From: UBA6107 sp034430175
Lineage (GTDB): Bacteria > Chloroflexota > Anaerolineae > Anaerolineales > Anaerolineaceae
Reading direction: 5' to 3'
Length of the DNA: 64,000 nt
NCBI GenBank assembly: GCA_034430175.1
Contig: DAOUFI010000009.1
Span: forward strand, 1-64,000
Both the position numbers and the translations under genes were made by a program. Positions 35,559 to 43,936 of the stretch are shown here, one piece after another; position 1 is the stretch's first letter, and the number at the start of each line of letters is the position of its first letter. Under the pieces are notes generated by a model that saw only the letters and a list, made by a program, of their open reading frames with translations, made no database searches and had not been told where the DNA came from.

Positions 35559-36755
35559 ATGAATTTACTCATATTCAATTGCGGGAGTTCTTCCCAGGGG
35601 TTTAAGGTTTACCATCACGTGGCTGGTGAAAAAGACGTAGTCATCGCTTCCGGCAAGGGCAGGAATGTGGCTACAAAGACACTGGCGGACTCGATCATTG
35701 ATTATTCGATCAATGGGAAAGCTGACTCAAAAAAGATTCCATTGCCCAGTCATCGCACGACAGCTGGATTGATCCTCGATTTACTGATGGAAGCTGGAGT
35801 TCAAATCGACGCGATTGGGCATCGTTTTGTCCATGGCGGAACCCTGTTTGACCGATCGATCAAAATCGATGGGTCCGTTTTGAACGATTTGCGTAAGTGT
35901 TTGTCGTTCGCGCCGATCCATAACCCGAATTCGTTCAGCGTGATCGAAGTCTGCAACGATAAGTTGCCAGGTATCCCTCAATACGCTGTTTTTGATACGG
36001 CTTTCCATGCCGGTATGCCGGTGGAATCGAAGCTTTACGCTTTACCAAAAGAGTTAATTGATAAATTTGGCTTTAAGAAATTTGGTTTTCACGGGCTTTC
36101 CTATCAGGATGTGTCAAGGAAAACATCGATTCTATTGCGGCGTCCGCTGGAATCGTTGAAGTTGATCATGTGCCACCTTGGCACGGGTGGATCCAGCGTT
36201 GCCGCCATGAAAGGTGGTAAATCACTGGATACCTCAATGGGGTATTCGCCGCTGCCCGGGTTGGTCATGTCCACCCGTTGTGGGGATATCGACGCTGAGA
36301 TCGTGCTTGAAATGATCCGCCAGGGCAAGACTCCCGACGAGGTCAGTCATATCCTCAACAACCAATCCGGTCTGATTGGATTAAGTGGTATTTCCTCCAA
36401 CCTGGCTGAGGTGATTGACGCTGCCGAAAAAGGGAACAAGGATTGCCGCGTGACCTTTGATGTTTACGCACACCGCCTTAGCTCGTACCTGGGTTCATTC
36501 TTTTGGCAATTGGATGGAGCCGACGCGATTGTATTTACCGACGATATTGGCCTAAAATCATGGAAGCTGCGCGAAAAGGTCTGTAGCAGAGTTGAAAATT
36601 TGGGTGTTTTGTTGGATCGTGATGCCAATAGAACCGCTCCAGTCGATCAACCCACTTGCATCAGTCAAACGAGCTCCAAAGTTCAACTTTGGGTTATTCC
36701 CAACGATGAAGAAGCTATGATCCGTGATGAGATTCTTACTCTGATTCAGGATTAA
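35559..36755 (+). CDS. Acetate/butyrate kinase family protein, divergent
   Basis: A 398-residue member of the acetate kinase family. It keeps NCGSSSQGFKV at the N-terminus, GHRFVHGG, AVFDTAFHAGMP, GFHGLSYQDVS, CHLGTGGSS and the STRCGDIDAE arginine, plus a late IPNDEEAMI. It departs from the usual enzyme at several points: LSY in place of TSH, and VFTDDIGLKSW in place of the strongly conserved VFTAGIGENS. The start is the ATG behind CGGAG. Substrate-level ATP production from an acyl phosphate suits a fermenter, but the altered adenine/acyl-site loops suggest another acid or a weakened role. Confidence 0.85.
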   Translation: MNLLIFNCGSSSQGFKVYHHVAGEKDVVIASGKGRNVATKTLADSIIDYSINGKADSKKIPLPSHRTTAGLILDLLMEAGVQIDAIGHRFVHGGTLFDRSIKIDGSVLNDLRKCLSFAPIHNPNSFSVIEVCNDKLPGIPQYAVFDTAFHAGMPVESKLYALPKELIDKFGFKKFGFHGLSYQDVSRKTSILLRRPLESLKLIMCHLGTGGSSVAAMKGGKSLDTSMGYSPLPGLVMSTRCGDIDAEIVLEMIRQGKTPDEVSHILNNQSGLIGLSGISSNLAEVIDAAEKGNKDCRVTFDVYAHRLSSYLGSFFWQLDGADAIVFTDDIGLKSWKLREKVCSRVENLGVLLDRDANRTAPVDQPTCISQTSSKVQLWVIPNDEEAMIRDEILTLIQD

Positions 36756-36795
36756 TTTGGATCTTCCATTGGAAATGACAAATTAATTACTTCCC

Positions 36796-36824
36796 TTGAC
36801 AGCTATTTCTTATCAAGATATAGT
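36796..36824 (+). promoter_or_regulatory. Promoter of the MarR-ABC operon
   Basis: TTGACA at 36796-36801, 17-base spacer, TATAGT at 36819-36824. Confidence 0.75.
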
Positions 36825-36833
36825 TGAATGTCA

Positions 36834-36855
36834 AATTGTACGACGTCGGACAATT
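36834..36855. promoter_or_regulatory. Probable MarR operator
   Basis: A 22-bp palindrome with one mismatched pair: AATTGTACGAC then GTCGGACAATT. It lies directly behind the -10 box and before the MarR gene, so it predicts autorepression. Confidence 0.7.
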
Positions 36856-36869
36856 AGAAAAGGAGAAGC

Positions 36870-37307
36870 ATGACTCAAAAGAGGATTGGCATTGATTTAC
36901 GTTGCCTGAGTAATTTAACGCTGCGTTTTATGGAGAATAAGGCCAACAAGAAATATGTTGATAATATCACCGGAACGAATGGATGGATCATTGGTTACAT
37001 ATCAGACCACAGCGATCGCGATATCTATCAGCGGGATCTGGAAGAGGAATTCAGCATTACCCGGTCGACAGCCTCAAAAGTAGTGAATTTGATGGTGCGC
37101 AAAGGTTTGATTGTCCGTCAGTCTGTAACGCATGATGCTCGACTTAAAAAGTTGGTGCTAACTGATAAAGCGCTTGATATCGCCAAACTAATGGATCAGG
37201 ATGGCGAAAACCTTGAAAAAACCTTACGACAAGGATTCTCGGATGATGAAATTGAGACTCTGCATCGATTTCTCGAACGTTTAAAGAAAAATCTGTCAGA
37301 AGCTTGA
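36870..37307 (+). CDS. MarR-family transcriptional regulator
   Basis: A 145-residue winged-helix regulator. The DNA-binding region has QRDLEEEFSITRSTASKVVN and GLIVRQSVTHDARLKKLVLT (wing with the conserved Asp-Ala-Arg). Start follows AAAAGGAG. It leads a three-gene operon with two ABC exporter half-transporters, a common arrangement for drug-responsive pumps, and a palindrome sits over its promoter. Confidence 0.92.
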   Translation: MTQKRIGIDLRCLSNLTLRFMENKANKKYVDNITGTNGWIIGYISDHSDRDIYQRDLEEEFSITRSTASKVVNLMVRKGLIVRQSVTHDARLKKLVLTDKALDIAKLMDQDGENLEKTLRQGFSDDEIETLHRFLERLKKNLSEA

Positions 37308-37381
37308 TTGCAGCGGTCTCTACCAAATCAGGTAGTCCCCAATAATTTGAATTATTGAACTTAAAACTCCAGGAAGAATAA

Positions 37382-39133
37382 ATGATCAAGAAATTACTTC
37401 AAAGCGTTCGACAATACACAAAGGACTCTATTCTCTCAGCTGTTTTTATCCTGGGTGAAGTAGTGATGGAAGTCATCATCCCATTATTGATGGCGAAATT
37501 GATCGATGAAGGCATCGATGTGGGAGACATGGGAATGATCCTCGAGATTGGCGCGGTGTTATTGGCCTGCGCCATGATATCGCTATTCTTTGGAATTATG
37601 GCCGGGAAGAAGGCGGCGATTGCCTCCTCTGGAGTCGCAAAAAATCTCCGGCATGACATGTACGAGAATGTCCAGAGTTTTTCTTTTTCGAATATCGATA
37701 AATTTTCCACCGGCAGTATTATCACTCGTCTAACCACGGATGTATCAAATGTGCAGATGGCTTATCAGACGATGATTCGGATGGGAATGCGCGCCCCTGT
37801 GATGATGCTTTTCGCTCTGATTGCTGCTATCAGTATCGATGCCAGGCTGTCCTTAATTTTCTTGGCCATCATCCCATTTCTCGCGGTGGGGCTGGCTTTT
37901 ATCATCAGCCGCGCTCATCCTCTGTTTACCCGGGTTTTTAAGACCTACGATAAGTTGAATAATGATGTACAGGAAAACTTACGCGGAATTCGCGTGGTCA
38001 AATCATTTGTTCGGGAAGAGCACGAGGTCGGTAAGTTCAATCAGATATCTCGCCAGATTTTTGAAGATTTTTCAAAAGCGGAAAAGACGATTGCGTTTAA
38101 CGCGCCATTGATGCAAATCAGTGTCTATGCCTGTATGCTGTTACTTTCCTGGTTTGGAGCTCGCGCAGTGGTGGCTTCTGGAAATAATCCTGTGATTGGC
38201 CTCAGCGCGGGTGAGTTGATGAGCCTGTTCACTTATACCATGCAGATCCTGATGAGTTTGATGATGCTATCCATGATTTTCGTAATTATTGTCATCTCCC
38301 GGGCCTCGGCGGAACGGATCTACGCACTCCTCATTGAGGAAAGCGATCTCCGCAACCCGGAAAACCCAGTTCGTGAGGTAAAGAATGGGGAGATTAAGTT
38401 TGAGGATGTTAATTTTTACTATTCGCGTAATGCTGAAAAATTGTGCCTGGAGAGTATCAATCTGACCATCCACTCCGGAGAGACGGTGGGAATATTGGGA
38501 ACAACTGGATCAGCCAAGACCAGCCTGGTGCAGCTCATCCCGAGACTTTATGATGTGACAGCTGGCCGATTATTAGTTGGTGGAGTGGATGTTCGAGATT
38601 ATGACCTGGAAACATTGCGTAACCAGGTCGCCATGGTACTTCAAAAGAATGAACTGTTCTCAGGAACAATAAATGAGAACCTACGTTGGGGAAACGAACA
38701 CGCATCTGATGAGGAAATCCGTCATGCCTGTCAGATAGCTCAGGCGGACGCTTTCATTATGAATTTTCCTAATGGATATGAGACGCACATCGAACAGGGC
38801 GGGACGAACATTTCAGGCGGTCAGAAGCAGCGATTGTGTATAGCCCGCGCTTTGTTGAAAACGCCAAAAGTACTTATCCTCGATGACTCGACGAGTGCTG
38901 TCGATACCAAAACTGATTCGTTAATCATTCAGGCCTTTAAGAGAGAAATTCCTGATGTCACTAAATTGATCATCGCGCAACGTGTTTCGTCTGTAAAGGA
39001 CGCAGATAAGATCGTGCTCCTCAATAATGGACGGATTGACGCGGTTGGAATTCACAGCGAATTACTTCGTACCAACGCGATTTACAAAGAGGTTTATGAA
39101 TCACAATCGAAAGGAAGCCGCCTCCATGGATAA
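37382..39133 (+). CDS. ABC exporter half-transporter, non-canonical partner
   Basis: A 583-residue protein: six-helix exporter domain (about 1-310), then a nucleotide-binding domain. Walker A is GTTGSAKTS (Ala where Gly is usual), the signature is canonical ISGGQKQR, Walker B is VLILDDSTSAVD with Asp replacing the catalytic Glu, and the H-loop is IIAQRVSS with Gln replacing His. This is the pattern of the degenerate subunit in heterodimeric exporters such as LmrC/BmrC types. It pairs with the next gene, which it overlaps by 8 bases. Confidence 0.93.
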   Translation: MIKKLLQSVRQYTKDSILSAVFILGEVVMEVIIPLLMAKLIDEGIDVGDMGMILEIGAVLLACAMISLFFGIMAGKKAAIASSGVAKNLRHDMYENVQSFSFSNIDKFSTGSIITRLTTDVSNVQMAYQTMIRMGMRAPVMMLFALIAAISIDARLSLIFLAIIPFLAVGLAFIISRAHPLFTRVFKTYDKLNNDVQENLRGIRVVKSFVREEHEVGKFNQISRQIFEDFSKAEKTIAFNAPLMQISVYACMLLLSWFGARAVVASGNNPVIGLSAGELMSLFTYTMQILMSLMMLSMIFVIIVISRASAERIYALLIEESDLRNPENPVREVKNGEIKFEDVNFYYSRNAEKLCLESINLTIHSGETVGILGTTGSAKTSLVQLIPRLYDVTAGRLLVGGVDVRDYDLETLRNQVAMVLQKNELFSGTINENLRWGNEHASDEEIRHACQIAQADAFIMNFPNGYETHIEQGGTNISGGQKQRLCIARALLKTPKVLILDDSTSAVDTKTDSLIIQAFKREIPDVTKLIIAQRVSSVKDADKIVLLNNGRIDAVGIHSELLRTNAIYKEVYESQSKGSRLHG

Positions 39134-41015
39134 GAAAAAGGGGTTCACGAAAGAGACAATTAAAAGAATGTTGTCATATATGGGGGGATATAAGATACAA
39201 ATTGCTCTTGTATTTGTTTGCATCGCCATAAGCGCAGGTGTGGGTGTAGCCGCGGCATTGTTCCTTCGTACATTGATTGATGGATATATTACCCCCATCC
39301 TCCTCCAGGCGACGCCTGATTTCACTGGTTTATTCCGTTCTCTTATGCTGATGGCTGGACTGTACCTCGTAGGAGCGTTGGCTACATATTTTTACAACCG
39401 GATCATGGTTGTGGTTGCGCAGGGAACACTTAAGCGTATTCGGGACGACATGTTCGCTCACATGCAGACCCTGCCTATCAAATATTTCGATTCACATTCC
39501 CACGGCGATGTGATGAGTTACTTCACGAATGACACTGACACTTTACGCCAGATGATCACTCAAAGCATTCCACAAACAATTTCTTCGTTAATGACGATCA
39601 TCACCGTTTTTATCGCGATGCTTTCAATAAGCCTCTGGCTCTCTCTGGTTGTCGCGGTGTTTGTGGTCATTATGGTCATTTCAAGTAGAAGCACTGTGGG
39701 TAAATCCGGAAAGTACTTTGTCAGGCAGCAAAAATCCCTGGGTGATCTAAACGGGTATATCGAAGAAATGATCAATGGTCAGAAGGTTGTCAAAGTCTTT
39801 TGCCGTGAAGAAAAAGTGAAAGAAGAGTTCGACAAAAAGAACGAAGACCTTTGCGTAAATTCAACCGAGGCTAACAAATTCGCCAACATGATTGGCCCAC
39901 TCATGAATAATATTGGATATCTGCAGTATATCGCACTCGCGGTTGTTGGTGGGTGGATGGCGATTTCAGGCATAACAAATTTTGGCCTGGCAGAGAAGAA
40001 TGTAGTGACACTAGGAATGATCGCGTCGTTCTTACAGCTTTCGCGCAGCTTTGTTCAACCGATCGGACAGGTATCGCAGCAGATATCATCGATCATCATG
40101 GCGATGGCAGGCGCCGAACGTATCTTTGAATTGATTGACGCTGAAAGCGAACAGGATGAAGGCTATGTGACCCTGGTCAATGTCAAAAGGCAAGGAGATG
40201 ATCTCATCGAGTCTGAGGAGGTCACTGGTATATGGGCCTGGAAACATCCTCATTCAGATGGCACCTTGACCTATACGGAATTGAAAGGCGAAGTGCGTTT
40301 CTTCGACGTTGATTTTGCCTATGAAGATGACAAACTGGTGCTTCACAATATCACCCTTTACGCGAAACCAGGTCAAAAGGTGGCCTTCGTTGGAGCCACT
40401 GGCGCGGGTAAGACAACGATCACCAACCTGATCAATCGATTTTACGATATCGCGGATGGAAAGATCCGCTATGATGGGATTAACATTCGCAAGATCAGGA
40501 AAAGCGATTTGCGCCGATCTCTGGGGATGGTACTGCAGGATGTGAACCTTTTTACTGGTACAGTAATGGAAAACATACGCTACGGCCGGCTCGACGCCAC
40601 CGATGAAGAATGCATCGAAGCTGCCCGTCTGGCCAACGCCGACAGCTTCATCCGCATGCTGCCGGATGGCTACCACACAATCTTATCCGGCGACGGTAGT
40701 GGTCTCTCCCAGGGGCAGCGTCAATTACTCTCGATCGCGCGCGCGGCAGTGGCCAATCCTCCGGTGATGATTTTAGATGAAGCAACTTCATCAATCGACA
40801 CGCGCACCGAGGCCATCGTCCAGCGCGGCATGGACGCGCTTATGCAAGGCCGTACCGTATTCGTCATTGCGCATCGACTCTCTACCGTGCAGAACGCGAA
40901 CGTGATCATGGTGCTTGACCATGGTGTAATCATCGAGCGTGGTAACCATGAGGAGTTGATCGCTCAAAAAGGCAAGTACTACCAGCTTTACACCGGTGCG
41001 TTTGAACTTGAGTAA
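39126..41015 (+). CDS. ABC exporter half-transporter, catalytic partner
   Basis: A 629-residue protein: six-helix exporter domain, a longer linker (about residues 340-390 with the insert SEEVTGIWAWKHPHSDG), then a nucleotide-binding domain. Walker A is GATGAGKTT, Walker B is VMILDEATSSID with the catalytic Glu, and the H-loop is VIAHRLST; the signature is the degenerate LSQGQRQL. With the previous subunit this leaves one complete and one incomplete ATP site. The start at MDKKKG is preferred; the frame opens 33 codons earlier inside the upstream gene. Function: multidrug or lipid export. Confidence 0.93.
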   Translation: MDKKKGFTKETIKRMLSYMGGYKIQIALVFVCIAISAGVGVAAALFLRTLIDGYITPILLQATPDFTGLFRSLMLMAGLYLVGALATYFYNRIMVVVAQGTLKRIRDDMFAHMQTLPIKYFDSHSHGDVMSYFTNDTDTLRQMITQSIPQTISSLMTIITVFIAMLSISLWLSLVVAVFVVIMVISSRSTVGKSGKYFVRQQKSLGDLNGYIEEMINGQKVVKVFCREEKVKEEFDKKNEDLCVNSTEANKFANMIGPLMNNIGYLQYIALAVVGGWMAISGITNFGLAEKNVVTLGMIASFLQLSRSFVQPIGQVSQQISSIIMAMAGAERIFELIDAESEQDEGYVTLVNVKRQGDDLIESEEVTGIWAWKHPHSDGTLTYTELKGEVRFFDVDFAYEDDKLVLHNITLYAKPGQKVAFVGATGAGKTTITNLINRFYDIADGKIRYDGINIRKIRKSDLRRSLGMVLQDVNLFTGTVMENIRYGRLDATDEECIEAARLANADSFIRMLPDGYHTILSGDGSGLSQGQRQLLSIARAAVANPPVMILDEATSSIDTRTEAIVQRGMDALMQGRTVFVIAHRLSTVQNANVIMVLDHGVIIERGNHEELIAQKGKYYQLYTGAFELE

Positions 41016-41018
41016 CTA

Positions 41019-41050
41019 ACGACCTGCCTTTTTGGGCAGGTCGTTTCTTT
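41019..41050 (+). terminator. Terminator of the MarR-ABC operon
   Basis: ACGACCTGCC and GGCAGGTCGT form a 10-bp stem around a T-rich loop, followed by TTCTTT. Confidence 0.75.
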
Positions 41051-41152
41051 GCAAAGAAATGCTAATTAGTCGCTATAATTAGTTATCTATAGCGAAGCAT
41101 ACATCCGACCAGGTGGAAAGATCATCTTTTAAATTTCAAAGAGGATAAGCCC

Positions 41153-42574
41153 TTGTCGCTGGCCAGCGTTTTCTTCATTTTCATTTTTCTTCCGACCACG
41201 CTGATCCTGTATTACCTTTTTCGCTCGCGGGCGTGGCGGAATGGCGTCATGACCCTTGCGTCTTTTGTTTTCTTTATCTGGCTTGATCCAAGTCATCTTC
41301 CGCAGTTAATCGTGTTCATTCTTGCCAATTATGGCATGGGGTTGTGGGTTGGATATTTGATTGAAAAAGGCAACCGTGTAAGAAGCCGGATTGTCATGTG
41401 GTTGGGAGTCTGCCTGGATTTGCTCGGTTTGATCTTTTACAAGTATCTAGGTTTTTTGGGGTCCATTTATTCAACGTTATTCCATCGAGACAGCAGTTCG
41501 TCATCTATTGCGTTGTTCCTCGGTATCTCTTACCTGACTTTTTCGGCCATTTCCTATTTGGTGGATGTTTACCGCGAAACTGAGAAATCCGAAAAGAACT
41601 TGATGACTTTGGCAACCTATTTTGTGATGTTCCCCAAGCTCATGCAAGGTCCGATCACCCGGTACGCGGAGGTAAGTAAAGCGCTGACTGCTCCAATGCG
41701 GATCGATACAATGGGGATGATGGAAGGGGCGAGAAGGTTCATCATTGGGCTGGCAAAGAAGATTATCATCGCTGACAGCCTTGCCGTTGCGGCAAATAAA
41801 GTATTCAATAATCCTTTTTATGAGATTGGCGCTGGGGTGGCGTGGTTTGGATTGATTGCCTATGCGTTGCAGATTTACTTCGATTTTTCCGGTTACACGG
41901 ATATGGCCATCGGTCTAGGCCGCATGTTTGGATTTACACTGCCAGAAAATTTTAATTACCCCTATATCAGCCGCAGTATCACCGAATTTTGGCGGCGCTG
42001 GCATATGTCGTTGATCAACTGGTTCAGGACCTACTTGTTCATTCCCCTGGAATTCATGCGTAGACATGAAAAATTCCTGCGACAGCAGACTAACCTCCTG
42101 ATTGTCTTTTTACTGACTGGTCTTTGGCATGGGCCGAGTTGGAACTATATCCTTTGGGGGGTATACTTCGGCTTGATCCTGGCAATTGAGGCAAGTGGGT
42201 GGGGAAAGAGATTGGCGAGATTGCCTGTATTCGTTCAGCGCCTTTATACAACTTTTCTACTATTGATGGGTTGGGTGTTTTTCAAGATTTCCAGCATTTC
42301 CAGGTGGGGAGCTTTTTTCAAAGCGCTCTTTGGCGTAAATGGTTGGTCAAACGTGGCAACTTTACGCACGAAAAATATCCTTTTCTACGCTCCGATTATG
42401 ATTCTTGCTATTATCCTATGCACACCAGCTCTCGCAAACCTGCAAAACAAAGCAGTGGCCAGGGGAGAGATTTTCAGGTTGTTGTTTGATATCGGATACC
42501 TGTTGGTATTTGTTTTTGCGGTGTTTTATTTAGTCGCGAATGGGTACAACGCATTCATTTATGGAAGATTCTAG
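41153..42574 (+). CDS. MBOAT-family O-acyltransferase (AlgI-like)
   Basis: A 473-residue multi-spanning protein of the membrane-bound O-acyltransferase family. Family blocks are YYLFRSRAWRN near the start, FMFPKLMQGPITRY-like (residues about 160-175), FDFSGYTDMAIGLGRMFGF, NFNYPYISRSITEFWRRWH and the catalytic-His block LTGLWHGPSWNYILWG. It starts with TTG behind GAGGATAA. It moves an acyl group, usually acetyl, across the membrane to a polysaccharide. The next gene is its likely outer-face partner. Confidence 0.93.
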   Translation: MSLASVFFIFIFLPTTLILYYLFRSRAWRNGVMTLASFVFFIWLDPSHLPQLIVFILANYGMGLWVGYLIEKGNRVRSRIVMWLGVCLDLLGLIFYKYLGFLGSIYSTLFHRDSSSSSIALFLGISYLTFSAISYLVDVYRETEKSEKNLMTLATYFVMFPKLMQGPITRYAEVSKALTAPMRIDTMGMMEGARRFIIGLAKKIIIADSLAVAANKVFNNPFYEIGAGVAWFGLIAYALQIYFDFSGYTDMAIGLGRMFGFTLPENFNYPYISRSITEFWRRWHMSLINWFRTYLFIPLEFMRRHEKFLRQQTNLLIVFLLTGLWHGPSWNYILWGVYFGLILAIEASGWGKRLARLPVFVQRLYTTFLLLMGWVFFKISSISRWGAFFKALFGVNGWSNVATLRTKNILFYAPIMILAIILCTPALANLQNKAVARGEIFRLLFDIGYLLVFVFAVFYLVANGYNAFIYGRF

Positions 42575-42584
42575 GTGAATGATA

Positions 42585-43862
42585 ATGGAAAAGCAAAAAA
42601 TCCAGCACCTGACTCTGTCTTTTTTCTATTTGTTAATCCTGGCTGTGCCAATTTATTGGATTATTCGTGGGGATGTTGATTCAAAAAAATCTTTGGCTGA
42701 AGGGCGAATTTTAAAAGGGTTTCCTTCGGTAAATGTCCAAAACGGTTCGATTTCTACGGATATCAATCAACAAAACCCTGAGAAAAGTGATGATCTTTTT
42801 GGACAGATTTTAGGAAAAGCATTTCAAAGGAATGTTGAACAAGCAGCATCAGATCAGTTTCCATTTCGCTTTTCAGGCATACTAGTATCCAAGGCGGTAG
42901 ATCGTTTTTCAATTGATCTGGCTTATGCTCTACTTCCTGATATGGTAATACCTTCTGACATGAAAAGCGGATTGTATGTGTTCCGTGATGGCTCTCAATT
43001 AATTGCTGCCCCAAATATATTTAACTCAGAAACCAGGATTCGGCTAGAGGAAAAAGCCAAAGATCTTGATCAACTCATTAAAGCGAACCCGGATGTCAAT
43101 TTTTATTTGTTTTACCATCAAAAAATCAGCGATTCTCCCTATCATCCATTGAACTCTTATTTCAAAACAGCTGATATGGGAAAAACTTGGGATTACTTTA
43201 CAAGTATTGCTCCTGATAACCTCACAATAGGCACATTGATGCTGAGTAGCCTTGATGAGGACAAGTATTTCTATTATCGAACGGATCATCACATGAACGT
43301 AAATGGTTCGTTGTATGCCTACAATCAGATATACGAGATTTTAGCGCGGGGATACCCACAAATTTCACCAAAGCTGAATACCGATTATGTATTGGAGTTT
43401 CCAAATTTGGATTTCCTTGGGTCCTACGCCAGAAGGTCACTTTACCCAATCCGGGCTGACAAATTCAGTGTCCCAATCACAACGCAGCCTTCATTTGAGA
43501 TATATAAAGACAATCAACCATACCAATTCAACCAGATGGAAGAATACCAGGCGGGTGATTATTCGAACTTGCCATATGAGAACCATTACGGTTTTTATTA
43601 CGGAAACAACCCCGCGCCATTTATCGATTATCGATCTGAAAATGGATCCACCCGAAGTATCCTTGTTATTGGATCATCATATAGCCGACCAGTTTTACCC
43701 TTGTTAGCCGCACATTATCAACATGTTTATTATCTAGATTTGCGTCGAAATAAAGGATTTTCATTCAAAGAGTTTTCCATGAAGAACCCTGTGGATGATG
43801 TTTTGATATTTACGGATTATTCAATTCTTGTAAACAACGATATCTGGAAGATAAATCAATGA
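42585..43862 (+). CDS. DHHW/AlgX-like protein, partner of the O-acyltransferase
   Basis: A 425-residue protein with one N-terminal membrane anchor (about 9-27) and a large outer domain. YYRTDHHMNVNG is the DHHW-type motif (here DHHM) and SILVIGSSYSRPVLPLL is the serine block of this SGNH-like family. Start is the ATG behind AGGTGA. It directly follows the MBOAT gene, matching the AlgI-AlgJ/AlgX or DHHW-MBOAT arrangement, in which the outer protein transfers acetyl to a polymer. The polymer is unknown. Confidence 0.85.
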   Translation: MEKQKIQHLTLSFFYLLILAVPIYWIIRGDVDSKKSLAEGRILKGFPSVNVQNGSISTDINQQNPEKSDDLFGQILGKAFQRNVEQAASDQFPFRFSGILVSKAVDRFSIDLAYALLPDMVIPSDMKSGLYVFRDGSQLIAAPNIFNSETRIRLEEKAKDLDQLIKANPDVNFYLFYHQKISDSPYHPLNSYFKTADMGKTWDYFTSIAPDNLTIGTLMLSSLDEDKYFYYRTDHHMNVNGSLYAYNQIYEILARGYPQISPKLNTDYVLEFPNLDFLGSYARRSLYPIRADKFSVPITTQPSFEIYKDNQPYQFNQMEEYQAGDYSNLPYENHYGFYYGNNPAPFIDYRSENGSTRSILVIGSSYSRPVLPLLAAHYQHVYYLDLRRNKGFSFKEFSMKNPVDDVLIFTDYSILVNNDIWKINQ

Positions 43863-43876
43863 TAAATTATAAAGAG

Positions 43877-43894
43877 AGTTCCTCCCGGAACTCC
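43877..43894 (+). terminator. Short terminator hairpin
   Basis: GAGTTCC and GGAACTC around a four-base loop just after the DHHW gene's stop, followed by CCATTTTGG. Confidence 0.45.
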
Positions 43895-43936
43895 CATTTT
43901 GGATTGGCATCATCACCTTATGACATTATTTATTAA

